64,000 nt of DNA from Epiperipatus broadwayi (Eukaryota; Onychophora; Udeonychophora; Euonychophora; Peripatidae): assembly GCA_028023455.1 (NCBI GenBank), contig JAQFVV010012418.1:5205244-5269243 (forward strand), in the 5' to 3' direction. Positions within the stretch are counted from its first letter, which is position 1, and each line of letters begins with the position of its first letter. A program made the translations under genes and the position numbers. This document shows, piece by piece, positions 1 to 12,500 of the stretch. Below the pieces are notes generated by a model that did no database searches, had not been told where the DNA came from, and worked only from the letters and a program-made list of their open reading frames with translations.

Positions 1-890
1 TTTTGTTTTTGTTATATTTGAAAGAAATTGAGAGAGCAATAGACTAGGAAGAGGAGTAGATACCATTAATAGATGACAAGGGAGTGTATATATTATCAGA
101 TTTTTTATTTGCTAGTGATTTATTTTTATGCACAAAAAGTAGGGAAGATATGAAAGTTTTGCTGAAGACGTGCAAGTGTGGGGAGAGATGGGATTAAATT
201 CGTTAAGTAAAATCAAAAGTAATGATGATAAATGCTGGGGAAAGAAAAGAGAAAGAATTTTTATTGGGGGATATAAAGTTAAACATGGTGAATAAGTATA
301 ACTATTTGGGAATCGTCTTAAGTAATCAGAGAAATTGCTTGGATGAATGGGAGAAAAAAATAATAAATGAAGCGAAGAAAAGGGGACTGATAAAGAAATT
401 AACTGTGTTTTCATATAATAAATATGATGTAGCTAGAATTGTATTGGAGTGGCAGTAGCAAGGTTAACTTATGGTAATGATTGTTGGGTATTTGTAAAGG
501 GATGTTAGATTAGTTAGAAAAAGTACAAAGAGAAGTAGGAAGACATGTTTTAGATGCAAGCGTGTAGTCGGCAAAGGAAGCAATTCAAAAAGAAATGCAA
601 TGGTCAAGTTTTTATATGAGAGATGCAAAAAATAAAATGAAAATGTTCAGTAGATTGGAATTTATGGATAATAAGAGTTTAGCCAAAATAGTATTTAATT
701 GGGTTGTAAGTAAAGTACAGCCAACAAGATGGGTGAGAATGCAGAAGATTTGGATAAAGTATCAGTATACTTATACAAAAGGTGGGATAATTGTGTTAGG
801 AGAATTGTTGAGTGTTATAATAGCAATAAAAAAATACATTAATAAAAAATACGGTGTTGGGAAGATGGAGAACTAGTATGTAGAGTAAAA
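1..890 (+). pseudogene. Decayed non-LTR retrotransposon (LINE) reverse transcriptase, C-terminal part
   Basis: Around 85-200 the + strand can be read as LLSDFLFASDLFLCTKSREDM, a decayed form of the FADD catalytic block of LINE reverse transcriptases. It is followed at 280-330 by NMVNKYNYLGIVLS, the downstream YLG motif of the same enzymes. A later piece (595-876) continues in the manner of the thumb and C-terminal region. Stops and frame changes break it, so it is dead. It enters from the left edge of the window. The clade is not assignable. Confidence 0.6.
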
Positions 891-2664
891 AAAGTTTAAA
901 TATATTGTAACGGGCATACATGCCGTTATATTCTAATAAATAAAATTAAAAATAAAAGTTCGCAGATAAAAACTTCTTTTTTTAAGAATTAAAAATTTTA
1001 AAATTGAAAGTTAAAAGTCATCTAAACTTTATATATATAACATCGTACAGACGAAAAATTATTAAAAGAAAACTATTAAAAAAAAAGAAAAAGTTTTAAA
1101 ACTAAATATTAAGAAAAAAAACTTGAAAGATTTAAAGATAAAAAGAATGTACAATAAATTAATTAATGCTATTGTAAAATGGAAATGATTATTTTAATTA
1201 GTTAAAAGTAAGCTAGCCCTTGGGCATTTCAAAATGTATAAGTAAAGATCAGATAGGAGAGAAAAAACAATAGAAACTAATAGCCAATAAAAGAAATCCC
1301 TTAGAAAATGGATCTCAATGAAAAGATCATCATCGTCATGACGTAATGACCAGGATCCGAAATTTACAATAAAAGGAAAAGTTTGGAAATAATTAAAAAA
1401 GAGAGAGAGATAGAGATGTGCTATATGTGTTAGTGCGGGAGAGTTGAAGGAGAAGGGATTGAAAAGACGCACTCTTCAATCCCTTCAGTTTTTCTAAAAA
1501 AGGAAAGAGAAAGAGGAATGACCAATCATTTTCCTATATTGTGGACCACAGGACATCGGGGGAATTAACGCTGGATTCCAAATGGAAGCAACTGTATAGG
1601 ATGAACTTTTCTAAAACTGTAATAACTATATAACCAATGAACATTTTCAAAATAGTAAGAAATTTAATTCCAAAACCTTTTCAGTATTTAAGAGAAATAG
1701 AATTCTATCTGACCAAAGTAAATTATTATTAATAACTAATTTTATTTGATGTGTTTTTTTTTTAAAGTCATTTCCATTAAGTTATTTGTTTCGTTCTTTT
1801 AAGTTTTTATTATGATTTTTTTTTTTTTGTTAAACTAAACTTAATAAATGTTAAATTTATGTCGGGCATGAATGGCTGCATAGATTTGTAAAGTTATATT
1901 AGTTTAATTAAGGGAGGGTAAATCTTAGGTTATTTGTTTCGTAGTTAAATTGGGTTAATTGATTGGATATATTGGTGTAATTAGTAAATGCAATATGAGA
2001 TCCGCTATGTGCAGGATCACATTATACACCGCACTTGGGCGAAATAAGCCTATTTATTATTGACCATCGGAGACAGACGGTATTCCCTGCTCCGTGGATC
2101 ACCCTCTTTGCCTATGGAATGGGATCGTAAGTCGGCAAAAAGGACCGCAATCCCTTCCTATGTTTTTTTTTTTATTGTTCTTCTCGCCAGACAGATGTAC
2201 CATTTCTGTACTGGATGAGAGACAATTTCATCTCTTAACCATGCTGTTCAGATGTGCATTCCTGACAGTATGGTATTGTGCTGTCGTATTCATGCTGCAT
2301 TGAATACATCGATATATCGGATAGATTGATGTTAGTTTGACTGCAAACTTTTGGCCTAAGGTTAAATCAGGGTTAGAATATTTTCTTTTCAAATGCAATC
2401 TATGTAGTCTATTCATACTCAACACTCTAATAAATATTAAATTCATCTGTGCGAACTTCTTAAATAAAAGTTAAAACGTAAATTAAATTCTAAAATAAAA
2501 GTCAAAATGTAAGTTAAATTTTAAAGTAAAAGTGATACTAAAATGATTCTAAAACTTATATATGTTTAATAAATGTTTGTGTGTGTTATTACTGGCAGTG
2601 GCTTTTTTTATTTTTTTTTTTAATATTGAAAATATTTTTAAATAAGAATTTATATTTTATAAAT

Positions 2665-2850
2665 CTCTGTGTCTCACTGAGCTAGTGGCATGGGCTGACA
2701 GTCGGAATAAAACATGTAAAATGTGAATCTTTAACTTACGTATCTGCCTACTATATAAATTTTCCAGGTTCAAATAGCCTGGTGGTGCCCTTTACGGCAG
2801 ATACAGTAAGATTCCAGTTCTTCCTCTAACTCACCCCGACTGTTAAAATA
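2665..2850. repeat. Self-complementary segment of unknown type
   Basis: CTGACAGTCGG (from about 2696) is echoed by CCCGACTGTTA (about 2836). AATCTTTAACTTACGTATCTGCC is echoed in reverse complement by GGCAGATACAGTAAGATT (about 2796-2815). Between them is CCAGGTTCAAATAGCCTGG, itself a short hairpin and close to a Pol III B box. A tRNA-derived SINE or a small MITE are both possible. Confidence 0.35.
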
Positions 2851-2869
2851 TATAGAAGTAAACAGAATA

Positions 2870-3225
2870 TTGGGTGCAAGCTAATTTATGATAATAGTAA
2901 GGAAAGTAGTTCACCATTTAAGGCTCAAACAGAATCATTAGCAACAAGGGAATATACACATAAATGGAGAAATTTTGCAAGTTATATAAGGAAGACATAG
3001 AAAGTCTTAGGCATCTGTTAATTGAATGTAAATGCTTACAAGCAGAAAGGGCGCAAATAATGTAGTTGTGGGAAAATAAATATAAACAAAGTGATTATAC
3101 AGAAAGTGGGTTTTTGATTTTTGTGTTGGGTTTGGAAAAAGATAAGGAGGATTTAGATATAAAGGTCATAGAGTGGACAAAGATAATGTTGTGGAAATGG
3201 GATGGAGCAGGATAGAGAATATGAG
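2870..3225 (+). pseudogene. LINE C-terminal zinc-motif fragment
   Basis: At about 2966-3055 the + strand reads FCKLYKEDIESLRHLLIECK followed by LQAER. The pattern resembles the C-x2-C...H-x3/4-C block at the C-terminus of many LINE ORF2 proteins, with the second cysteine replaced. It has the same orientation as the fragment at 1-890 and could be the tail of that copy, separated by later insertion. Stops interrupt it. Confidence 0.5.
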
Positions 3226-4566
3226 AAAAACTTAGGGTGGTGAATGGAAAGGGAAGATAAGATGGCTAACAGTTCTCTCTAAGCATAGTGGCTGAACGAT
3301 TCCTGACTTAGAGAAAGGAGAAGCCATAGTGATCGCATTGCATTCTTCCTGTAAAATTGAGATGGAGAACCTCTGGCTCTTGTAAGTTCTCAATCCAGTA
3401 CGCTGACATTTTTTAAAACATATGTAAAATGACACCAAAATTTTTATTTAATCACGTGTGTAGTGCAAATATTCAATTAAAATTCAAGTAATAAAATATA
3501 TTTATTTGCTTAACTACATTTTTTTTTCTCCAACTTTTATAATAATAATTATAGTTCATTCTATCAGAGATACAATAGTCCAACAAATTACGTTTATTGT
3601 GGGTTTGTCTGACTACAGATTTCATCTATGATGATGAAAGCATGTTGTTTATTTTTCTAGTGACTTTCATATTAAAGTATGATACTGGGGGTATTTTTTT
3701 CGTTTTATAGTGATTTTCATAGACAAACATATTAGCAAAAATAAAATTAAATTTAATTTGCATTTAATTGTTTTTTTATTAAGATGGCTATACTGAATAA
3801 GATAAGAAAAATTGATACAGAAATATTGTATCAAAAAAATTTTGTTGAGCAAGAAAGAAATATTAAAATAGAAAACTTGAAAAGGAGTTTCACATATGGT
3901 CGATATATTTCATAAAAAGTACAAACAAGTCAGAAAATTCTGGAAAGCCAGTTATATTATTTCAAAAATTCAAAATAATTTTTTAAAAGTTGAATTAATC
4001 TGATTAAGAGCATAAAGAAAATATAAATATATCCTAAAGAATAATTACAAAGCAAATTGAAAAAATTGTCAATAAAAAATATGGAATAGTCATTAATAAT
4101 GATGATGTTACTTTATTTTTAATTCCCAAAAAAAATATTGCCCTTGTTTAAAATGGGAAAGTGGACATTGGCTACCAGTTGGAAAATGTTCACCATAATG
4201 ATTAGGATAAATTAATTAAATTATTGATTAAATATAAGAGGCTAATCTTTAAATCAATAATTTTGTATGGCCTGCGAATGATATTATAAATATCCTAATG
4301 CCCCTTGTCAGAAAAAACGTTTTTCATCCCTGCTGTAAAACAATATGTAAGTTGTTGGTCATAATAGTAAAATGAAAATACACATTACTATTACAACATA
4401 TTTTTAGAGAACATGATTTTTATACCTTAAAAATTGAAGATATAACAGGATAAGTTGCAATATTGTATTTGAGATGGAAAATGTAAATTATATTGTGTTA
4501 AATTTTTGAAAAGCATATATGTGTAATGTTTAGGCTAAGTTATGAAATGTTTCATATAATTAAGTA

Positions 4567-5750
4567 TTGTATTATTTCCATCATCTAGTTTTAATCGTTA
4601 AATATTTTTAGAAAAGTCTAACTTTATTTAAACTTTTCAAATATATTCTACTGATAATAATATCACAATAGTTAATATGTAACAGTGCTTTGAGTGGTAT
4701 TATTCTCTTTTTCAGATATTGCTGGCCTGACAAGTGGTAGTGCTAGCAAGGGATTCAACAGTCATTTTTAGATTCATGAATTGTGGATTTAATGTGAAGC
4801 TTTTATCAATTAGGACATTCTGTCAAAGGCAACAATCATAGAAATATTTCAGATTTCTCCATTTGTTTCTTAAGGGTAAAATTAATAATTAGTTTTCATA
4901 TATTGTGGACAATCATTTTTAGATTCATGAAATGTGAATTTAATGTGAAGCTTTTACCAACCAGGATATTCTGTCAAAGGCAAGATTCATAGAAATATTT
5001 CTGATTTTTCCATTTTTTTCATAAGGATAAAAGTTAATAAGTAATTTTCATTGATTGTGAATTATTACACTAGATTGATTTGCAGGGTTATTGCCATGAC
5101 GTGCGTAGCTTTTTTATTTTTTTCTGCATCAATATTTATCTTTTCCCCATCAAATTGTCCATTCATTTTAGTACATGCATATAAATATTAAATACTTGAT
5201 ATGAATTTGGTACTATTAAACTTGAGACATTATGACAAATTATTAAACTTTAGACTTTATGAGAAATTTTATTTAAGATTGAACAAAGTAGAAAAGATAT
5301 ATTTAAATTAGTAGACTGCATATACCAATGATTTTTTTAGAAATGACAGGCATATTGGGTAGAAAGGAAAAAGTAAAAAGAAGATCCTTTAAAAAAGCTG
5401 TTGATATAATGTCACATAATCTAGTAAGTTAATCTAATATAAAAATCCACAATGTTTGGAAATCATTCATTAGTAATATCTTGCCCTTGAAGGAAAATGG
5501 AGAAATCAGGAATACCTTTATAGATGAGCGTATAAAATTTCTATTGATTGTGCTGCCTTTAACATTAAATTCAGTGTTCATAAATTTAAAAGATATCGAT
5601 TCAACATGCTAGTATTATCACTAGTTAAGCTAGAACATCTGAAGAAGAAAAGAGATTAATACTATTCGAAATATTATATTATACACTAACCTGTGTGTCA
5701 TTATTAACATTTGAATATACTTGATAAAATTAAATATAAGTTTGAAATTT
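4567..5750. mobile_element. Foldback element with CTGAAGA...GAAA motif, enlarged copy
   Basis: The left arm begins ATTATTTCCATCATCTAG and contains, on the minus strand near 4687-4720, CTGAAAAAGAG-AATAATA-CCACTC. The right arm holds the inverted counterpart at 5636-5677: CTGAAGAAG...ATTAATACTATTC-GAAAT. The same motif pair recurs at 21.9-22.3 kb and 60.5-60.9 kb. Inside the arms a segment of about 150 bp is tandemly duplicated (4760-4909 and 4910-5060) and reappears inverted at 5445-5610. No coding sequence is seen. Confidence 0.6.
4760..5060 (+). repeat. Tandem duplication, about 150 bp unit, two copies
   Basis: Both copies begin TCATTTTTAGATTCATGAA, pass through TTTAATGTGAAGCTTTTA and CTGTCAAAGGCAA, and end with TAATTTTCAT-ATTGTG. 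They differ by scattered substitutions, so the duplication is old. An inverted relative sits at 5445-5610. Confidence 0.7.
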
Positions 5751-6381
5751 TCTGCCAATGTTTATCAATTAAAATTAAATAGAAATAATCCTAATAGTAA
5801 GTAAAATGTTTCTTTATATGTCTAATATTAATTCTTGCAAAATCTTAAATTTAAGTATTCCTGAAATTGATTTTCTATTGAATTCTTTAAGGTAGTGATA
5901 ATAGTTATAAAAAATGCAATCATTTGATCTATGATGCAATTTTGAACAAATTTGTTCCTGTTGCTTATAAAATAAAAGAAATAACACTTTTAAACTGTAG
6001 CATTAATAGGAATTCATCCCAATTCAAAAAATTTCAGTTTGGTTATTCATTTTAATTCAGTATAAACATCTTTGTCATCCAATCTTGACAATGTAAATAT
6101 TATGTCTATATAAAAATAAACAGTAGCATATCTCAATATTTTTTTGATGCTTCATTTGATTGTTGGTAATTTTATTTGTAAACAAGTCAGTTCAAAAACT
6201 GCATATATATAGAATCTTGTAATATAAAAAAATAATACAGTATACTTCATTATATATAAATTATTTATTTAAAGATTTATTGCATAAAATGATATTTTAA
6301 AATACAGATAATTATTTATTTTAAGACTTTTTATGCAAGATATTTTTTTAACATCTTTTTTGTTACGTACTATTTTTTTAG

Positions 6382-6589
6382 GCAGCCAATGGTCATGAAG
6401 AATGTGTAGATGCTTTATTACAAAGTAAAGCTGATGTATGGGCTCGAGATAAAAAAGGGAGGACAGCTATGAATATGGCAGCTGCATGTGGTCATGTTGG
6501 TATGTTAGGAACATTATTGCAGGCTGGTCCCTGTCAGCGTCTAGAAGATAACAAAGGCTATACTCCTTTACATTGGGCTAGTTATAATG
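6382..6589 (+). CDS. ANKRD28: ANKRD28-like exon a (first exon in window)
   Basis: The acceptor is a T-rich tract ending in AG at 6380-6381 and the donor is GTAATT at 6590. The exon starts in phase 0 and reads [13 protein letters not shown], which matches the [10 protein letters not shown] stretch of ANKRD28. It then covers a full repeat ([17 protein letters not shown]) and the start of the next ([12 protein letters not shown]). It ends after one base of a glycine codon. The loop between the two repeats is about four residues shorter than in the human protein. An unspliced transcript would read through to a stop at 6702. Confidence 0.94.
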
Positions 6590-9500
6590 GTAATTCATTA
6601 CTTATTTTATTCTTGTACTTTGGATGTTACGGGAAAAAACAATGTAAAAATATTTTATTTATTTATTATATGGTCATTTCCTCAAGTGTACTTGCACAAT
6701 AGTTACATTCATGTAATCAGACTTTTTTTTTTTTTTTGGTTTGACTCATCTTGGAATTAATAGAAACTTTTAACGTTTTAACATGTTCTCTTCTCACTAG
6801 TAACTATTCACTATAGTAATGATATGTTTTGGAATTTTTACTTTGTAAGATAAAATCTAAACTGGTATCTTAGAATTATCCAGATTTTAATGATTTAATA
6901 ATTAAATTGCGAACTATGTGTACATTAAAAATTCAAGTTGAAAAGAAATATTCATCAGATTTCAAAAATTAAATTATAAAAAAATGATCTTGTTAAATTT
7001 TTCACCTCCAGACTTTGGTTCATCATTTATTTTCAAATAAGTTACTGTTTCATTAATGTCATTTTAACTCTTTTTTTTTTCCAAGTCGCCATCTTGAATT
7101 TTAAAAAAAAAATTATAACAAATATAATTTATAACATATCTTCTGTTTGAATGCAATAAATATAAAAATATGTAATTGTTAGAAAGAGCAAATATGAAAG
7201 AATGTAATAATAGTGATAAAATAGTCATTACCTCAAAAATTAATTAAGAAAAAAGAGATTTTTAATGTTTTTAAATATGTTTATTTTTACATTGGTTCAC
7301 AAATTGTAAATTTTGAAAGTTAAATATTAAAATGACAATTTTATATACAGCTTTATCACATTTATCATAAAATGCTGGAAAAAATGATACATAACATGAC
7401 TTACCTGAGGTAATTTTTCATTGTTAAAATTACAAAAACAATGCAATTGGTAACCTCCATTTTTACTAGCTGACCCAGATCCTGTCCTTCCATATCAGGG
7501 TACTGTTAGAAATGTTTGGTTGTCATTCCATGCAGGGTATCTGTTAGAAATATGTTTGGTTTTTTTAATGGGGGCAAAGATAACAGTAAGAACAGTTCAC
7601 ACAATATTATGCAATGAAAAGTTTACTAAATTGTAATGTATTATTATATATTAATTATTATATTATTGGAAAATGAGGGGGGGTGACCTAAAATATGTAT
7701 TCATTTCAAGTAAAAAGTGTACTCAAAAAAAAAGTCAAACAAAAATTTTTGTACTGATACATATGACAATCCATCCTGCTTGATGGCGTTTTTCCTCCAA
7801 CGTAACACATCAATATAACATTTCCAGGCCATTAGATTTTCTTTAATGTCTTTTAACAAGTAAACAATACACAAACCATTCTTTAAAATTACGTTATTTT
7901 TGAAACTAATTACTTTTTTTTGGTTTCATAATAAATGTTCCTTTATTTTAGCTTTTTTTTTAAAATAACCCAATATTTTTTTTTTGTAAGAAATGTTCTT
8001 TTAGGTGTTTTTTTTTGGGGGAAATTAATTTAATATATTTGCAAAATGTTCGTTTATTAACTTTTTTTCACTAACGTTGATTTGATTACTTCAAACATAG
8101 GTTTATTTTTGGTTGATAAACAAAGCCTCAATAACCAATTTTTTATGTTTGGTAATAAATGTTTCTTTATTTTAACTTTTTTTTGGGGGGAACCATAATT
8201 TAATTTATTTGCAAAATGTTGGTTTGTTCAATTTTTTAGGAATAACATTTACGGCAAGAACTCGTTTTGCATTCCGTCTCGTAGGTCTTACATTTCCTTA
8301 GAAACCATCTTCCTACCACACACACTTGTCTTCTCTGTTGATGGAATTTGTTTCTCTTGCAGAAAGGCCACAGCGGACGCTTCTGGATTAGGCAATAGCA
8401 ACAGCTTGAATGAATACTTTTTTCCACAAGTAGCCATTTTTTGACCAACACAATCTCTCGCAAGGTACAAGACTTTAGATCCAGGTATGCCCAATTGTCA
8501 CATTTGCTCATTTTAACATGTTTATGGTGGGTGGAGAGATGACATTGGGTATAATGTGACAATTTGGAGGACCTTATAGTAATTCATTTAAATTTGAAAA
8601 TAATTACTTTTGGCCGCATATTTGTTCACTTTGCGTCATTAAAAGTATTCACATCCTATTATTATAAGTTAGCGATATGTTAAGTGTCAGCATTCATATA
8701 GAGGGTAAACAACATATATCAGAGCTAACTGATACGGTAGGCTAAGGGTGAATTGCGAGAGCAATTGATCGCGAAATACGCCGCAGGCCGTCATTAGCCA
8801 AAAGTCTTGATTGCTATCACTCAATTGCTGATAGCAATTGAGAAATTGTGCCTGCTAAACGGTATTTTCAACTACTTTTGGTTAGCAACAACGCCATCAA
8901 CCGGGATGGATTGTCATTTGTATCAGTATCAAAATTTCTCTAAGATAAAATGAATAAAAACTAAGTAAGTCAATAATCATCAAAATAAACATATTTATTA
9001 TGAGCTGTTGGCTGAGGGTGCTTGAAAGTCTGTGTTCAAGAGATTATTACAAAATTGTAATAAATGAGTACAATGCTACTGCAATCATACAATAAATGAA
9101 TGATCATATAAATAAAATCATAATGTATCTTGCCTATTGCACTAATCATATAGGTATATTCTCTGAGTGTGGATGTGCATGTTTTTATTGTCATCGAAAT
9201 GTAAATTGCCTAAAAGTTTCTACAGCATATTTATTGCTTTTCTACACATATTTCATCATAGAAAAATATAAATAATAAAAAATAAGTAATAAAAAACACT
9301 AATTGAATACTCACTGATGGGAAAATTGATTCCTGGCTGGCGTGACACAAACATTATAATTCCAAGTTCGAAGTCTGGTCGTGAAGAAGGCTTAGATGCA
9401 ATTTTCATGTTTGTCCTTGCAAAGAAAATGACTTCATCAACTTTTTTAGCAATGCAGTTTCTAGATCTGAATTATCACTAAATTTGTTTCTACAAAGAGT

Positions 9501-12500
9501 AGGCTCATATAAATATGTATATCAACAAACAGAGCAAGCTGTAAGAGAGTCCATACATTTTACAAAAAAAGAGAAAAAAAAAAAAATTTTAATTGCATTT
9601 CAGAAAAAAAATGTAAATTTCATCTTAGAAAAAAAAATACATACATCAGCAATTGAATAATCAGACCAAGCCATGAGAGAGAGTCCATTTCAATGGGAAA
9701 AAACATTTTATGAATGCTAAACCTAAAAAAAGAGAGAGAGAAAAAAAAATTAAAAATTACATTTCAGTAAAAAAAAAATTAAAAAATGTAAATTTCATCA
9801 TAGAAAAAAAAATACATATATCATTTTAAACATAACAAGATGGCGGATCGAATGGTGCGAGAATCGAATCGTAAGTGTAAGACATACCGATTGTATGCAA
9901 GTTCAGTTTAAAATCTAAACTTCTGAAAAGGGATACAAAAAGGATTTTGGAAATTAAGGAGTAATGAATTTGCAGAAGGAGAAGGCTTAACCCCACACAC
10001 ACACATACTAATTTTTTTTTTTCCAATTATTATTTTAAAAAGTTGCATTAAATCTTTTTTTAATTGATCACATGATAATGTTCTTTACATGCACTCATAT
10101 AGATTGGTAAAAGTTCACTTTATTGTGCTAATGTGTAAATAGAAATCATAAGAAATCAAATTACATAAATCAGTACAAGTAATATAAAATTAATAAATAG
10201 TTTAGTCAATATTTGGAACGTTTTCAAAAAAAAAATAATGTAAAAATTGTTATAAATATATATATATGGCAATTATAATTTTGCAAAGATTTGGAAGTAA
10301 GAGAAGAATGACTCATCTCTGCCATGCTTTTTTTTTATTTATGAAATGTTGTATGTATAATTTTCCTATAAAAATCAAGGTTATAGCCAATTGCAATTTT
10401 TTTTCTTACTCCTGCTTTACACTTTAAAAAATAATGAGGAAAGACTAAACACTAGTTTATTTCAATTTTGGCCTTTAGGAGCTAAATAAAAATTTACTTT
10501 AAAAAATTAGAACTTTTAAATATGACAGAAATATTTAAAAGTATTGCATATTAACTTAAACACTAATGCAAACTAAATGATAACACTTTAATATCTAATA
10601 AAATTATTTATATTCTTAACACTTTTAGATTTGAATAAAGTTTGAGAAAAATAGGAATTTGGTAATTAGGTTAAGTTGAATATTCTTTTGAATATTAACA
10701 TGATTTAAAAATAAAACACTTTTATATTATTGTTCTATAAAGCAGTATTGATTAAAAATAAAATGTTAAATTGTTTTGTATGTTGTGTTTAAAAGTCATA
10801 CCAAGCCAGTCCCTACTAACTAAAGATCTATTTTTACAGAATTTTTTTTTATGCAAATTCACTTAATCTGCAATGATACCAAAATGATGTGCTCAATCCT
10901 GAAAAATAAACATTCCTATTGAATAATTAAAAGTTGCTTTTAAATCTATGACATGATTTAATTGTTTTTTGTTTTTTTTATAATTAAATAATCCACTTTT
11001 TTTTTTTTTTAACAATACATAAAAGCACAATAATTAAGAATAAATTTATTCATTTTATTATTAAAAAAAGATCAAAAATGCTATACTGTAATTAACTAAT
11101 ATAATATTGACATTGAAGTTTTATCTAAAATTTACAACAACAAAAAGGCAAATGATAAAAGCAGTCATTAATTTAATAAAAAGTTCTATAGTTTAAAAAA
11201 TATATTCCCTGATATATGTAGTAATTTCTATTCATAATTATTATATAGAAGATTGGAAATAATTCTGCAATTATCCGAATTATATATAAGCTACAACAAT
11301 TGGTAAGTCAAAGCTTTTAAGAATATCATTATGATAAAGAGTGCAATGAAGCAGAGTTGTGTTACTTTGCATATCTAAAGCATAACACACATAGAAACCA
11401 TGATACAATTTAATTAACATATTTCAGAAATCTTAACTTTATATCTCAATTAATAGCTTGAATTGTGTGTTGATGGAAGATTAATTGAAAATGTTTGGTG
11501 ATCGTTTATAGAAATGCACAAGCAAGTTGCCATATGCACATTAAGGTAATTGTCTGTTTAATTAAGTCTGTACATTTGTCCCCAAACATCACAATTATTG
11601 CAAAGATTATTCAACAAGTCTGATGTATACTTAAGAGTCATTTTCTATGAGTTGTTGTTAGTCATTTAGAATTACTTATTTTCAAACAAAGCATTGCAAA
11701 TTCTGAAGATATGAAGGTGCAGAGCTACCTTTGTGATAAATGGCATTTATGTTGATATTCAGAAATAAATCACAATTTTATCTGCACACTTACTATTGTT
11801 AAGTTCACATCTGATTTTGTCATGGTCTCAGGGTTGATTCAGCTATTATTCATGAGGGGTATATTGCTTTTCTAACCAATTATGGAGTCTCATAAGTTAT
11901 TATCATCTATGACCTGCAACACACATTACATTGGTATTGGGTTGATAGGATGTAGTTGAAATTTCATTATTATGGTGTTATATTTTCTAAAAAGTAACAT
12001 TGAAATTATTTTAGAGAATATCAGCAGCTCTCAATAATGTTTATTAAAGATTCAGGATGCTTTTTAAATACTTTGATTTTATTGCCAGATATATAAGGAA
12101 CAATATATAACACCTGAAATTTCATGAAATTGTGAGATATTGTTTGTTAACAAATGTTTTAGTACATCACTATTATAAGTTGTATCATTTGAATTTTTAC
12201 ATTTTATATTTTTTTACATTGCAAATTATCATAGTTGTAAAAGTTATTCACTGTTGTAATATATTTGAATTTCTTTCATTGTAAATGATTTGTTGATGAG
12301 TTTCACTTTATTACAATGTTTCTTCTGATTGAGGCAATTTGTCTGTTAAGCAGCTTACTTCTCAGTATCTTAAAAAAAAAAAAATTTATAGCCATTCTAG
12401 GTGTAGTATATAATAAATTATTTATTTAATTAAGACAAAATTTCTAGATAACATAAACTAATAGGGTTATTCCATTTTTTATATTAATTTTTTTCTTCTC

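Larger units (their letters stand above)
1..6381 (+). other. Upstream intron of the ANKRD28-like gene (5' end outside window)
   Basis: No exon of the ankyrin gene is recognisable here. Identified contents are a decayed LINE (1-890 and 2870-3225) and a foldback element (4567-5750). The stretch 900-1860 is AT-rich with nothing I can name. 1980-2330 is noticeably richer in G+C and CpG but has no recognisable coding or tRNA pattern. 2665-2850 can pair with itself. 3230-4560 and 5750-6370 are plain AT-rich sequence with homopolymer runs. Confidence 0.6.

Noticed and set aside
6469-6702. A separate small protein starting at the ATG at 6469
   Set aside because: Its first part is exon a of the ankyrin gene and the rest is read-through into the intron after a good donor at 6590.
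8236-8562. Minus-strand 108-codon frame as a host gene
   Set aside because: It overlaps another frame, lies inside an inverted-end element and matches no protein I recognise.
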